From Chaetorhynchus papuensis (taxonomy: Eukaryota; Chordata; Aves; Passeriformes; Rhipiduridae), in contig VWYX01000358.1 of NCBI GenBank assembly GCA_013396525.1, positions 124,001-188,000 of the forward strand: a DNA stretch of 64,000 nt, read 5' to 3'. The notes under the pieces are model-generated. The model did no database searches and had not been told where the DNA came from. It saw nothing but the letters and a program-made list of their open reading frames with translations. The stretch's first letter is position 1; every line of letters begins with the position of its first letter. The position numbers were made by a program, and so were the translations under genes. Below are positions 52,243 through 64,000 of this stretch, one piece after another.

Positions 52243-55200
52243 ATTTAATGCTTGAATGAGTTAGGATGTAATTTCTCTTCCAGTCCCATTATTCTTCCTT
52301 CATATATTAAGGAGTTTCAAAGTCAGTCTCTGATTGTTGTTTACTGGAGGCTTGCTACAATATATTCATTTCAGAGTCTCCAAGACTTTTTAATTACAGT
52401 AAGACATTCAGATACCTTTTATTACAGTACGTAGCCAAGGGTTTTTTTTATTTTTGTGAATTAATTCTTATCTGTCTGGAGACAAAAAAATGTGTAATTA
52501 GCAGAACTTGGCTTACAGGTGCTGTACAAGAACTGTGCACCAAAATGACTCACTAGGATTGGGGTGTTTGGTCTATTTTCTTTATTAGGGGGGAAAAAAG
52601 TGCTGCTTTTTCTTTGGGGAACAGTGAATGGCAGTAGCTGAAGGTAGAAAAAACCCAAACACCTTATGCTTTCCCTCCTTAATATGGTCTTCCATGAAGG
52701 GAGTCTGTGTTTATTCCTCCTGCCTTCTGTAGCTGATTTTGATTTACTCTTACAATTGTTGTAGTAGTTACAGTTAAGAAGGTACAGAATATTTTAGGTC
52801 TTCTATCACTAGGAATCAAACACATGGTTTTCAAGAGATGTTTATTCTCATAGTGGCCTGATGTTACTTACATCTATTTTTGCATAAAATAGATAAGAAG
52901 TTAAATCCTAAATCTTTCATGGTATAAAGCTGTAGTCAGTCAACACAGGGAGGAAATTATCAATTGAGAATAAAATGCATTTTATGTAAATAATGCATTT
53001 TATGCTTGAGGGTGCAGAATAATTAAATAAGAGCATAAAGTCTGATAGCTGAAAAAATGCTTTCACTGTCTGAATCTATCAAAGGTCCAATTAAATCTAA
53101 GTAGCACCTGAAGCAAAGCAGGGCAATGGAAGCTTCCTGCCATTTGACAGTCCAAAATCCTGAGCCATATTCCCATGAATACAGGATTAATTTTAAGTAG
53201 TGAAATAATTTATGTAGGAGGTAGAACCCTAGTCATGAGGATTTTGTTAGTGTGTATAAATTACATCTGTAAGTGAAATCCCTTCTTATTTTTTCCTAAG
53301 ACCAGTGCATGTATTGGCTGCGATCATCTCCTTATGGATAAAGGAGATCACATGGTGGGCTTTGCACCCAAGAGGTTCACCTGCATTTCATTTTTGCTTT
53401 TGGGCATTTAAGCATTCAAAAAATGAAAACAGAAGTACAACGCTCTAAATTTTTATGTTGAAAAACAAGTGATTGGTACTAAACCTTCTGCTTGAGCTGA
53501 TGGCTCTGTAGATATTTTCTTTCATTTAGCATGTCCCTGTAGGCAGGCTGGGGAAGTGGGTGTTCTTTGTTCTCCTCCAGAATGTCTTTTCTCTCTTCTC
53601 GTTAGCAGTCTGAATCAGTAATAAGCAGATTTAAGCCATAGGTGATGAACAGTCTATTTACCATTCTATGTAAATACTTTTGAGGTACTGGACTATGTCA
53701 GCCACGTGTTTTGATGCTGGAAAAATCCACAGCAGCCAAACCATTCCCTGAGGTGCTCTTACACCCTGTGAACTGGGCATGTTGATAGCAGGAAGATGGA
53801 TGCTTTCAATGGCTTTGTCCACAGAAACTTGTATTTGAGATGATTATATGTTGTGGTTAGCCCTGTATTTTGAGTAATTGAACAGAAGAAGACTGATAAA
53901 AATACATCTCCTATGTAAATAAATCTCAGTAAAATCAAAATAGGTTATGAGTAAAATTGTAGTGTTTTAGGGACACTCTTCTATCTGAAACTTGGGACAT
54001 GCACAAAATGAGAAATGGTAGAATTACACAGAAATTCTTGCTTTTATTTTGAAAAATAATCAGGTGAACTGCTCTAGGAACTGAATGTCCAGTCCTGGTG
54101 AGATTCATAAAGAAATCTATTGGGCAGGTGGACACCAGCCAACACCTTTCTCTCCCACAAGGAGACTTACAAAAATTAGAGACATTGCTTCAGCAAGAAA
54201 TTAAGATCTTTTATTTGCCATGATAAAGTCAGACACTGTCTTGACCACAGTATGTAATTAAGTGGGCAACAGGGCCTTCTCTCCAGCTGAGTAACAAAGA
54301 GTTTAGATGAAATGCATTTGAGTTTAAATTTATAGAAGACAAGCAAGTCTTTAAGTCAGATTAATTATCGGAAGAATTTACAAATGTTGTGGATAGGCTG
54401 AGATGGATGCACCTTCACAGAAAATGTGAGAGTCCAGGTTTTTCTCCTTCCAAGCAATGTGTAGTTCCAGGAGGAATAAATTCAAGGAAGGATCATGTCT
54501 GCCAGAGAAAGCCTGTAAAGTAGCAGTGGCCTTTTCTGGGCTTCAGAAATGCCTTTACAAAACAAAACCAGGATGTTCTTTGGTCCAGTCTTAGACGAGA
54601 AGGAGCCCTGTTTAATATCAGTGTTCTATAATGGATTTGTATTCAAATCACTTCTTATGTGCAGTCCTGTCACATTTTTTGCTATGATGCCTAGGGCAGT
54701 GCTTATCCTCCTGTAATGATAGGAGAGCATTTGGATCCTCCCCCCACCCCCCCCATTTTTTTTAGTGTAGATTCTTTTGATGTAAGCTACAATAGGATAT
54801 GTTAACTGCAAGCTTGTTATACTTGGACAATAGACTTCACAGATAATGGAAGATATGAGAGAACTTTTTTTTCTTTTTGTCTCTGAGGTGTTGGGAATTC
54901 TTCAAATGACTTCATCTTGGGTTTATTTGTATGTTGTTTTTTAGAGGCTGTGGTTTCATGGTAAGTTGTTTTCGATAGCAACACAACATGAAGCATGCCT
55001 GTTTCCTCACCTTCCCCCAGACATCTGTTGTGCCAGCACGTTTGTACGGCTGTGCCGTGAGCCAGAGCAAGGAACTGATCTGGCTTTGAAAGCAGCCTTG
55101 CCAAGTCTATATGATATATGGCCTCTTTCCAAAATGTGAATGAATTTCAGAGGACAACAACTGTGGGAAAATGTGCCCATATAGGTATTTCCTGTGCAGG

Positions 55201-57289
55201 ACATAAACTTGTTTTGTGATCAACCTGAAAGCACAAGATCTTCCCTTCCAGAGCCTTTCAGATCTCTGCCTTAACTTGCTTGGGAGAACTGGTGAGTGTT
55301 GGATGAGGATACAACTGTCAAGGAATCCATTCACTTCTTCTACAAGAAGAGTCTGGATGATTTTGGGATGAGAACAGTGAGGATGATCCACCCCATTGTT
55401 TTGAGAAAATTTCTTGGATAATGTTATGCTCACAAAAGTAAATGCTTATAAAACGCTGCAATGCCAAAACCCACTGATGTTACAGGGTACTGCCAGTTCC
55501 AAAATTGTGTGTGTGGAAAATGGTTTTAATTTAGAACTTTGAGTGTGTTGGTGGATTTTCACCCTCTCCCCAGTTCCTCAAGCAATCTAAGTTTCACAGG
55601 TGAGATATTACAGAACCAATAACCAGTTTGTGGTTTGAGCACCTTTGTATGGAGTATGGCACAGGCATGGAGTTGGATTTTTTTTTTTTTGGTTGCTTTG
55701 GTTTTGTTTGTTTGTTTTTTAATATATAGCTAATATGGGAATTGATCATAGACACAGTGTAATGCTCTTAAGAATGCAGTTCTTAATTTATCAGAGTATG
55801 CTGGAGGCATTCCCTCACTTCCTCATCTATTTGATTAAGTTTTCACTCATTTTCCAGTGTGGCTATTTTCTTTGTAAGAAGCTTATTAAAGTCCTTAGGT
55901 GTCCTCCCACACACCTAAAGCTGCATTTGGGAGACTGAAAACACTTTGACAGCTGGCTTTTTGGGTCAATTAAAAATAATGCTACATTACTAATGATAAT
56001 TTTCTCTTTACCATGCCTAGTAAGATCCAGCAACCCTGAGGGAGCTGATGTCTGAATGCTATGTTCAGGTTTTTTGTAGTAGGTTGATAGATACCATCAC
56101 AAATCAAATTTCCTGTGCATTTGATCCAGTCCACATTTTATTTGGTTTAACCAATACTGCTTTCCTACCACTTCTTTTTTTACCACTGACTCTCCTCAAC
56201 GTGGTTAAAGCTTTGCTCACTTGTAGCTCTTTACCAGAGACAGTCTCCTGTAGTCCAAAACCACCTGCTTAGACTTAAAATTAGCCAGGCAGTGCTTGTT
56301 TCTGGTGTCCACAACTGCTCTGCTCCTCACTGAAAAGAGTGTAAAAGCAACTGTTGGAGACTTCTGTTTTCAAGCACAGATTTTAGGTTGACATCAGTCC
56401 AAGGAACAGCCTTTGGCCACCCTTTTGGCTGCCAAGGTTCACTGGACTGAGTGGTTTAATCTTCTGAGCTGGATGGGGTGAGGCTGAGTTTAAGGACCTG
56501 TCACTGAAACTCTGTTCACTCATGCCTGTGTGCATAAAATCCTCTGAGAGAGGATCTCAAATGCATCAGGTTCTTCACTGCTTTGATTCTGACTGTGTTT
56601 CTCTGCCTCTGTGTATGAGTATTTTAAGGAAAGTAATTATTTTTGGGCATGATTGTTTGATATTGGTATAACATATGCAACAGTCAAGGACCATCTTTGC
56701 AGGTCTAAGACAGGTATTTTGATACATTTTGCACTTTCAACTAAGGCGTTGGGTTTGGGGTTTTTTTGTCTTATGCCACCTTAGGTACAGTTGTATTTTT
56801 CCTTCCAGTGATTTTCAGGTCGGTGTTAAGCCATTTATATCATCTGTTGATAAGTAGAGTACAGTGGGCTCAATATCACACAATGATTAGGAAGTATTTA
56901 TGGATTTCATTGCTTTCCTGGGGAGTTCAGCAGTCACTTTTATTATAATTTCTAGACTTAAGTAATTCTCCCAAGCATGGCTCAAAACTAATTGTGATCA
57001 AGGCTGGAAGAATGAAGAGCTTTGGAAGCTGTGGAGGCACATAGCTGTAAAAACTGCATGAAGAAATCCATTATTTTTCAGCCAAAAAAGATAGCTTTAG
57101 GCTGTAGGGACTTATCATATTTGGGGCTTCATTGTGTGTTGGCACTGCAGATTAGTGCTGTATCGCTGGGAACTGAGCACCAACCTCTGACTTGTGGAGG
57201 CTGTGTGGCACCTCAGTGACAGGAAGTTTTTGCACAGAGTTTGCACACAACTATAATTTTAATTGAAATTCCCGTGTTCTGAAAAGGCT
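52243..57289. other. Non-coding DNA with simple tracts and a palindrome
   Basis: Contains the ATAAAATGCATTTTAT palindrome (52970-52985), a C-rich block at about 54,737-54,759 (C6 and C8 runs), and T13 at 55678-55690. No gene is supported; the 108-codon - strand frame near 55,107-55,433 has no recognisable domain. Confidence 0.62.
52970..53004. repeat. Perfect 16-bp palindrome plus partial direct repeat
   Basis: ATAAAATGCATTTTAT at 52970-52985 is its own reverse complement. The block ATGCATTTTATG recurs at 52975-52986 and 52993-53004, giving an 18-base period. It resembles paired octamer-like sites, but the base composition makes such words fairly common. Confidence 0.85.
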
Positions 57290-57430
57290 TCCACAAATCT
57301 AAGCTGACAAACTAGCTGAACGATTAGGAGTTATGGATGATGCACCACTTCTCGTTGATATATGCTCCCTTAGTAAAAATAATTAGAAATGCTGAAGTAA
57401 CAGAACGACTGCTTGGGGTGCATTTTTGAA
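57290..57430. promoter_or_regulatory. Candidate conserved non-coding element (unverified)
   Basis: Three CpGs (GAACGATT, CTCGTTG, GAACGAC) are spread through about 85 bases of AT-rich DNA, with AATAATTAGAAATG between them. No repeat identity or coding frame was found. Weak evidence; conservation was not measured. Confidence 0.2.
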
Positions 57431-60400
57431 GTTCCTCATTAACTGATTTTTCTTGTTGCCATCCTCTGAACACATCTGTGTCAGCACAACTGAACCTTCT
57501 TCAACAATGTAAATGTAAAACTGCTGCAGGTGTCAAAATAGCACCGTCATATTTTGAAGCAGAGTCCTGTGATGGCTCAAGACATTTGGACACAAGCAGA
57601 AAAACGCAACAAAGTGTTGTTAGTCACAAAGGGTTCCTTAGTCATTGGATCTAGTCAAGGAATATGTAGATTGAACAATCAAAATAAATCTTGGCTTCCA
57701 AATGGCCTCTGGGTGTTTGGTGTCTGATCATCTGCTCAAAGCAGTGCTGACTCTGGGGACTGGGTGCTTTGTAACCTTACATGGCTTTAGTGTTTTACCA
57801 AGTTTTCTTCTATTTTCTCCATCTAGGTAGTTACCAAGGCTGTACTGCCCTGTGAACATGTGAGTCCCTGCAGTCTATCCATGGCTCTGACTGCAGGGAT
57901 CTCAGTGTTGTGACATTTTTCCTTCTTGCATAAACCAGAACGTGGAGGCTAAATTGTACACTGAAGGTTTAGCCTAATGAGCAGGATAAACACCTCTGCT
58001 CTAAGCATCCAGCTGTTGGAAAGACAGATATTGGGCAGATTGATTTTGTGAAACTTCTTTTATCAACTATTTATTCCACTGCAAGATAGTCTATTTAAGT
58101 TTATAATCACAATTGCTCTATGCACAATTTCTTTCAATGAAGATAGTTGAATTTAATATCTTGAAATATATTTGAATAGAGGTGAATTTTATACCTTGTG
58201 CAGTCAGCAAACATTTGTACCCTGCATGACAGCGAATCAGATGCATCACACTGTTTCCTTCTTTCCTGGCAAGTTATGAAGAAACTGCTCGAGAAGTGTT
58301 GGCAGCAAGCACAGCCTTTTAGGCCTAGGTAGCTGGGAATACTCTGTCTGGTTTCTTCAGCTCTTGCCAGGGAAAAGAATGAAGATTTGGACCTGTGCTG
58401 ATTTAAGTTCTCTGGTTTCTGCTGAGGGAGCAGAATCTCCTCGTTGTACAAGCTGCAGCCTGGGAGCAGCTGTGGCCTCGAGGACCTGGAAGTCTGAGAC
58501 TTTAATGTTTGGTCCTTCTCTAAGTATCAAATATTAACCTCCTGGTGTGCCTGCTTGTGAAAATACCAATTATCTGTATTAATGTAGCCATACAGCCTCT
58601 GAACCTGTTGAATTTCATCGCTAATAAAAGTTGGGCAGAGACGAGGTGGCTGAAGTTTGTTCAGGTAATTTCTGCCATGCAGCTCTCAGGCAGTCCTGCA
58701 TCTGACTTTTCAGACATGTATCACCCTCTGCTTAGGGCAGGAGCCCTTAAGTGGCAGGTTCAAAGTCATTTTTCCCTCAACCATGTGCTGCTTTAATGGT
58801 GAAAAGTGGGAGTGAAGAAATACACCTTTATTGCTGTGTTAGAAAATACTTTAGTTTTGTGTGTTATGGACTCTTATTTCGAAATGGGCTTAGCAAAAAG
58901 AATCAGAAAATCCAAGAAACAGGAGACATGGATGGTGCACTCTTTGGTATCTCTTGTCTTTCTAAGGCTTCAGGGAATTGGGATGGGATAATAAAAGTTC
59001 AATCTGTTTATATTGCTTCCAGAGGAATTGTTTTACCTGGCTGGAAAGGTTATAATTTAAATGTCTCCTTTGTGGTCCTGGCTATTTAGTATATAATGTA
59101 TATTTTCTCTGCCTCCCAAGGAGGGTGTAGAAACCGTAAAAAGTTGTTGTAATTATTGAGTTAGCCATTTCTGAACTTTTGAGGTTTATTCTAGGCCTTC
59201 CCTATGGTTTGGTCAGCACAGAGCAGGGGGAAGAAAGATGAGGCTATAAATACAGGTGTTAAGGACTGATTAAAGGGATGGATTGTGAGAGAGGTACCTC
59301 AGCATCAGTTTAAGATACAGATCTATGGACGTGGCAGCTGAGGAGACTGAGCAACTATTTTCCAAAAGCATGAACTGCTATTAAGGTTCAGAAGCTTGAG
59401 ATTTCTCTTTGTTGGCAAAATGTCCAAATGTTTAGATGGGTGTGGAGCTGTGCTTTTCTTACAAAATTGCATGTAGTGACAGCAAATGCTTAAAGTAAGT
59501 TTGAAAACTTCATGTTTCTGGTCTCTCTTCTCTCTCTTCCTTTTTTTTTTTTCTTTTTTTTTTAAACTCTTCTACTCCCCCACAAACTCCTGTGCTTTTT
59601 GTATATGTTAGTGATTCTTTTTCTATTCAATTTTTACGGTAATCTTTTGAAAGTTGCTTGGCAACTACTAATTCTCCTTTAGGAGGAGCTTGCATGCAAC
59701 AATCCTGGGCTTCAAAGTGTTTCTAACAATATTAGAAGAGAGTTGTGTCCAGAAAGAATCCTGCTTTTCGTACCAGGAGGCTTTTGTTCTGGTTAGAAAG
59801 GTTCTTCTATGAGGATTCACATTAGGACTGCTGACCAGGATAGTTCTTGTGAAGGCAAAGATGTGTTTCCAGTGTTTAAAATGATTACAATTGAATCAAA
59901 GGAGTCACTGAGGCTCCATGCACAATACAGGGAGTGCTGGATTTCTTCTCTCTCACTCTTCAGCCCTGTGGCACAAGGAAAGGATTGGGATGTGGCCAGT
60001 ACAGCCATGGCTCCAGCTTTTGTTCAGTAAGAGCTTTGTAGACTGCTGGGAAGAGACTGTGACCTGCCTCCGGCTTAAATCCAACCTTCTGCTGAACTGT
60101 GAATGGCTCTTATGCTGTCTGTGCTCCCCTAAGAACAAGAAATGCTATTTCCTGCTTGTTTTAATAGTGAAGGATTGAATATGAATTCAGTCTTGACATC
60201 AAAAGAGCATAATTTCAGTTTCCTTGGTGGAGGAAGGAGGTGTTGGTACCTCAGTGGTCTGTCCTTATTTACCTCCCTCCCTCCCTGCAATTGGTCTTTC
60301 ACCCAAGTTGGCAGTGTCGAACTGGGATGATCCCTTCTTTGGTGATACCTGCACAACCCAGAAATGTTGTTTGCCCTCTCTACATACTGATTAATTGTGT

Positions 60401-61789
60401 CATCTTATGGATTCTGTAATTCTCAGCTTGTGCTTCCACAACTTTTAGCTGACTCTGTCAAATTTAAAACTGGTTTGAAAACTCCTGGGGGCAATGTGAA
60501 AACACCTCTGATTAATCATGTCAAGCATCTAGAGTGTGTGTTCAGTAGATAAATGACAACGTGTGGCTTTGCTTGGCACTTCTGGGGTTGTCATGGTCTG
60601 TGAAGCTGCACTTAATCAGAGGGTGACAGTGAAGAATAGGGGGGGTTTCCAAAGCAGTCTACAGATTGTGGATTTGCTTATACCCACCCCTCTTCTGAAG
60701 TTTCTGACGACATCAAGGCTCTGCAGTTGTCATTTGGCAACTTTCAGCACTGCTGTCCCCACTCAAAGGCAGCCAGCTGTGGGGTTTGCCTGTGATCTGT
60801 GGCCTTTGTGCCTGAATTCCCTGGCTGCTGCAGTGTGATCCGTGGGATGCACAAGCTCTGGCAGTTCCTGGTTTTGTTGGCTCTGTTGAAAGTGCAGCTG
60901 ATGTTGGATAACTGTGATGGTTCTTTCAGAGCAATACCAGCAGCTATTAAACACAGAGCCCTTCTTGAAAGTACGGGATGTGTTAGGAAAATACTAATGC
61001 CTGGATCCCAAGGGAATTTGGGTTGTGATAACCCTTTGAACTGAACTGGACTGGGCATCGACCTAAACATCTTCAAGAATGTGAGCCTTAAGCCCATAGG
61101 ACATTTTAGTCCTGCAGTGCACGTGGCCTTGGGAACATCATTCAGCTTTCAGAGGAGCTTTTCTTCTGTAGAATGAATTAAACCAAATAATGTTTTATTC
61201 TTGTAAGAGACTTTCTTTTACCCCCTGAAGCAGAAAGAATTTAAAGCCTTTAGCAGTGCTAAGCACAGAGTTAGAAGTATCAAAGGAGATAGATAAGGAT
61301 AGATGGTTTCTTTGACAGTTTTGTCTCCCTGCTGTGCCAAGTGACAGCCAACATCTTATTTTAGAGGAAAGCTTTCCATGCTGAAAATGGTGGCACAGAA
61401 ATTCTTTCCTTTGGCCTCATTCAAATGCAGCTGATCCTGGTGATGCTTGCTGATGGCAATTTAAAGTGTTGTGCATCCTAAGATAACAGGATTCATTCAA
61501 GGCACATCTTAACCAAGTGGGGCCAATGGGAAAAGTTAGATTCAGTTTTGGAAGAGCACAGCATAAAGAACTCTTAATGAAATTAGTTCTTTGGTCTCAT
61601 CTGGCTGTGTATCTGGAAAAACTGCTAAATTCAGCATTTAGTCATGGGAGAGTAAATTATTCTAATTTTATTTATTGATTGAAGCAATGCTAGGTTAAAC
61701 TAATATCATATTAAATTCTTGCACTGTTCAGCATTGATGTAGCATTTTGCAAAAACACAGATAAATATGTAGGTGTCTTCTGAAAATCT
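57431..61789. other. Non-coding DNA, no gene recognised
   Basis: T12 and T10 runs at 59541-59563 and a short CTCC repeat at about 60,271-60,286. The - strand frame of 117 codons near 60,744-61,097 is overlapped by + strand frames and has no recognisable domain. Confidence 0.62.
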
Positions 61790-62000
61790 GAGAGATCAAT
61801 TTTTATACTGTTTTACAGACCTTGACAAATTAATTAGTGCGCTCATAAAAAATGTTTGCAGAGGCACTTTTCATTAGGACTATCAATGAAGGGTCTAAAG
61901 CTGTAAAAGCACGTTTGCCACATCATCTGTCATTAGATATTTTTCACAAAGAGTGCAGTGTGTACAAAGAAGGATTCTGTATGTAAATACAGAATATATG
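61790..62000. promoter_or_regulatory. Candidate conserved non-coding element with small hairpin (unverified)
   Basis: AAATTAATTAGTGCGCTC (CpG, homeodomain core) is followed by GCACGTTTGCC (E-box/CpG) and then by ATTCTGTAT (61974-61982) and its exact reverse complement ATACAGAAT (61987-61995) around a GTAA loop. The inverted repeat is certain; regulatory function is inferred only from motif density and CpG retention. Confidence 0.22.
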
Positions 62001-62752
62001 CTTTGCAGTAGGCAATTTTGCTGGTGGACAATGAGAAAAGTCCATGATTGAGTACCCTCATCGAGACCCTAAGAGAGAAATTGAGGGTTTTATGGACCAG
62101 CTCTTCCCCATGTCAAAAGCTCACCAACTGGGTTTGAATAAAGGAGCATCAATACATGTTCTCATAATGAAAGTTTGACGCAGGCTTTTTGGTTTTGTGT
62201 GCTTGTGTTTCCACTCCATTTTTCGAGATGATGTAAAGAATCTTGAATGTTAAACGGAGAGAGCAGTTTGGTCACAGTTTTGAAGTGACGGGGACATCCT
62301 GAAAATCCTGCTTTTGTTGTTGAATGGACTTTGCTAAGTGGCAACATTTCCTTATTTACTTGGATAACCATTTATGAATACAGGAAAAATTGGGGACATC
62401 CCCCCACTCCCAACACAAAACTGACCAGCAAACCCTGAAACTTTAGGAATTTTTTATGCTTGTATCTTCTCCACTACAATAGAAAGCAGCATGGAACTAA
62501 AAGGGTCAATGACCAAAGAGTAGCATGGCAGCAGAATTGCAAACTTTCCTTTGCAAGAATTCCCTTCTATCCTGCCTGCAGACCTGGTGACTCCTTAAGC
62601 ATTGAGAATGAGTTTCTTTTGGCTTGACTTGTCAGCCTGAAGTGTTATATTGAATTATTGGACAGCCCAATCAAAGGCATGATGATATAGTACCACTGGA
62701 GTTAAAACTCAGTGCATAGCAAAGGAAGTAAATCATGCTAATTGGTAATATT
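62001..62752. other. Non-coding DNA, nothing recognised
   Basis: AT-rich sequence up to the assembly gap, with no gene, RNA or repeat recognised. Confidence 0.6.
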
Positions 62753-62861
62753 NNNNNNNNNNNNNNNNNNNNNNNNNNNNNNNNNNNNNNNNNNNNNNNN
62801 NNNNNNNNNNNNNNNNNNNNNNNNNNNNNNNNNNNNNNNNNNNNNNNNNNNNNNNNNNNNN
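62753..62861. other. Assembly gap (109 N)
   Basis: A run of 109 N. Sequence on both sides is AT-rich and non-repetitive by eye (TTGGTAATATT before, TAAATATTAATAAG after). The size is not the conventional 100, so it may be an estimated length. Confidence 0.99.
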
Positions 62862-64000
62862 TAAATATTAATAAGTAAATTTTAATAGTACACGTTAATT
62901 AAAATAGTATACATTTTCCTTGGTACATTAGTGATAAATCTGGCTGATGCTGAATTTGCTGAGAACTTTTTCTTGAATTTAAATAAGACTTGGAGTTGAA
63001 ACCTTGCTAACACCTGTTTAGTTCCCGTAAAACTGAAAGTCAGGTTTTCCAGTCTATGATTAAGATCTGCCAACATGTTTCTTTTAAAATTAAAAATAAT
63101 AAATAATAACTTAAAAAAAAAAAAGAAAGAAATAGAAGACTGGGCTGCAGTTCCCTGAGTTGTCTTCACTGGAGTTATGCTGAGGCTGCTGCTGCCCAGA
63201 GTCCTGTGGTGAGGAGCAGGAAGGGGCTGTGTCTGAAGGAGCCAGGCTGGGCAGCAGCTGCACTCCTGGTGTGCTTTGTGCTCCCTGTGGCACCTGCTCT
63301 GCAGCCAAAGCACTGCCTTGTGCAGCTCAGACATCATGTGCATGCTGAATTTAAACACCTGCTTAATGAGCAGTGCTAGGAGTGATACAGGACTTTCTCA
63401 GCTTTCATTGTGAAGCTGTTTTTTGTCTTTTCCTCGATCCATCAGACAGCATGGCTCACCCGGGAGTGGGCTCATCTGGGCAGGCTGGCACAAAAAATTC
63501 TGAGGGGAGAGAGTTCTCCATGAATGTGGGACAAGCACTGCATCTCTGGCTGAGCCACTCTGTAATCACTGCCATCTAATCAGTGCTGCTCTTCTGATCT
63601 AAAAACTGAGGTTTCCTGTTTGCTACAAAATTAGCAATTCCAGTCAGGCATTTCATCTTAACCTACAAGGAACAGATAACAATATGTGGCAGTTTTTGGT
63701 CAAGCAAAAGCAATCACAAAATCTATTATGTGGTGTGGGTTCTCATTCCAGCTGTTCCTAAGGTGGGTGTCCTCGGCTAAACCTTCTCTTATGCAGTAAG
63801 CCAAAAACTCAAATGGCTTTAAACTCTATTCTAACGGGTAGAGGTTTTTAAAAATGTGTTAAGCAGCAAAAATTGGAAACCTTTCAAACAGAGGACAGAA
63901 ACAGGGAAGGTTTATACGGTAATTTCCCAGGAATCACTTTTCTAAGATGTGATTACTCTGTCTGCTTTGCTTTCCTTCAATGGGATAATTACAGACAGAC
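62862..64000. other. Non-coding DNA after the gap, with a GC-richer islet
   Basis: A12 followed by GAAAGAAA at 63113-63129, then a GC-richer patch at about 63,135-63,320. A 158-codon - strand frame crosses both, and its poly-phenylalanine stretch is just the A tract read backwards. No domain is recognised and no gene is supported. Confidence 0.6.

Noticed and set aside
54737..54759. C-rich block as a G-quadruplex on the - strand
   Set aside because: Only two long runs separated by one base; four G-tracts can be drawn only by splitting the runs. Weak, and no promoter context.
62882..63358. 158-codon open frame on the - strand
   Set aside because: It depends on an A-tract read as poly-phenylalanine and on AT-rich DNA beside the gap. 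No recognisable domain.
1..64000. CRISPR arrays, tRNA, rRNA, U6 or common microRNA genes
   Set aside because: No regularly spaced repeats, no tRNA B-box with cloverleaf potential, and none of the familiar snRNA or microRNA core sequences were seen on reading. Weak or novel RNA genes cannot be excluded without covariance-model searches.
1..64000. Endogenous retrovirus or other viral integrations
   Set aside because: No paired LTR-like ends, primer-binding sites or recognisable gag/pol/env blocks were seen. The only reverse-transcriptase sequence belongs to CR1 LINEs.

Overview
This is vertebrate, almost certainly avian, nuclear DNA. The clearest support is four decayed CR1 non-LTR retrotransposon fragments. 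One still ends in the diagnostic CR1 3' terminus (a 'gatccttgtgggtcccttcc' block followed by an ATTCTATG-type octamer). There are no Alu, L1 or bacterial-type features. The DNA is AT-rich, CpG-poor and sparsely populated by repeats, as expected for a bird intron or gene desert. A 109-base run of N at 62753-62861 marks a draft-assembly gap.

I find no protein-coding exon, tRNA, rRNA, snRNA or recognisable microRNA that I can defend. The open reading frames present are short (at most 179 codons), overlap on both strands, lack recognisable domains outside CR1, and sit mostly in locally GC-richer patches where stop codons are rarer by chance. The window is best read as non-coding: the inside of a long intron or an intergenic gene desert.

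Layout: 1-20 kb is unremarkable AT-rich DNA with simple T/A tracts. 20-26.4 kb holds several AT-rich segments that keep CpG dinucleotides and homeodomain- or POU-like words (about 20.2, 21.9, 25.1 and 26.3 kb), which I flag as candidate conserved non-coding elements. Among them lies the best-preserved CR1 copy (23.01-23.91 kb, + strand), carrying a dead reverse-transcriptase region. An older antisense CR1 scrap follows at 24.72-24.98 kb. A CR1 3' end lies antisense at 29.00-29.31 kb and a CR1 reverse-transcriptase C-terminal scrap at 35.99-36.14 kb, also antisense. Further candidate regulatory islands are at about 31.2, 33.1, 46.2, 47.0, 57.4 and 61.9 kb. GC-richer islets without an identified function lie at about 17.6, 27.8, 36.2, 39.5, 42.4, 51.2 and 63.2 kb.

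A strand asymmetry is visible. Of the homopolymer A/T runs of 10 or more that I counted, 17 are T on the + strand and 4 are A, and three of four CR1 pieces lie on the - strand. This would fit an intron transcribed along the + strand, but it is only an inference. I found no evidence for a new biological system here. The most worthwhile leads are the CpG-retaining islands, above all 21.74-22.08 kb.
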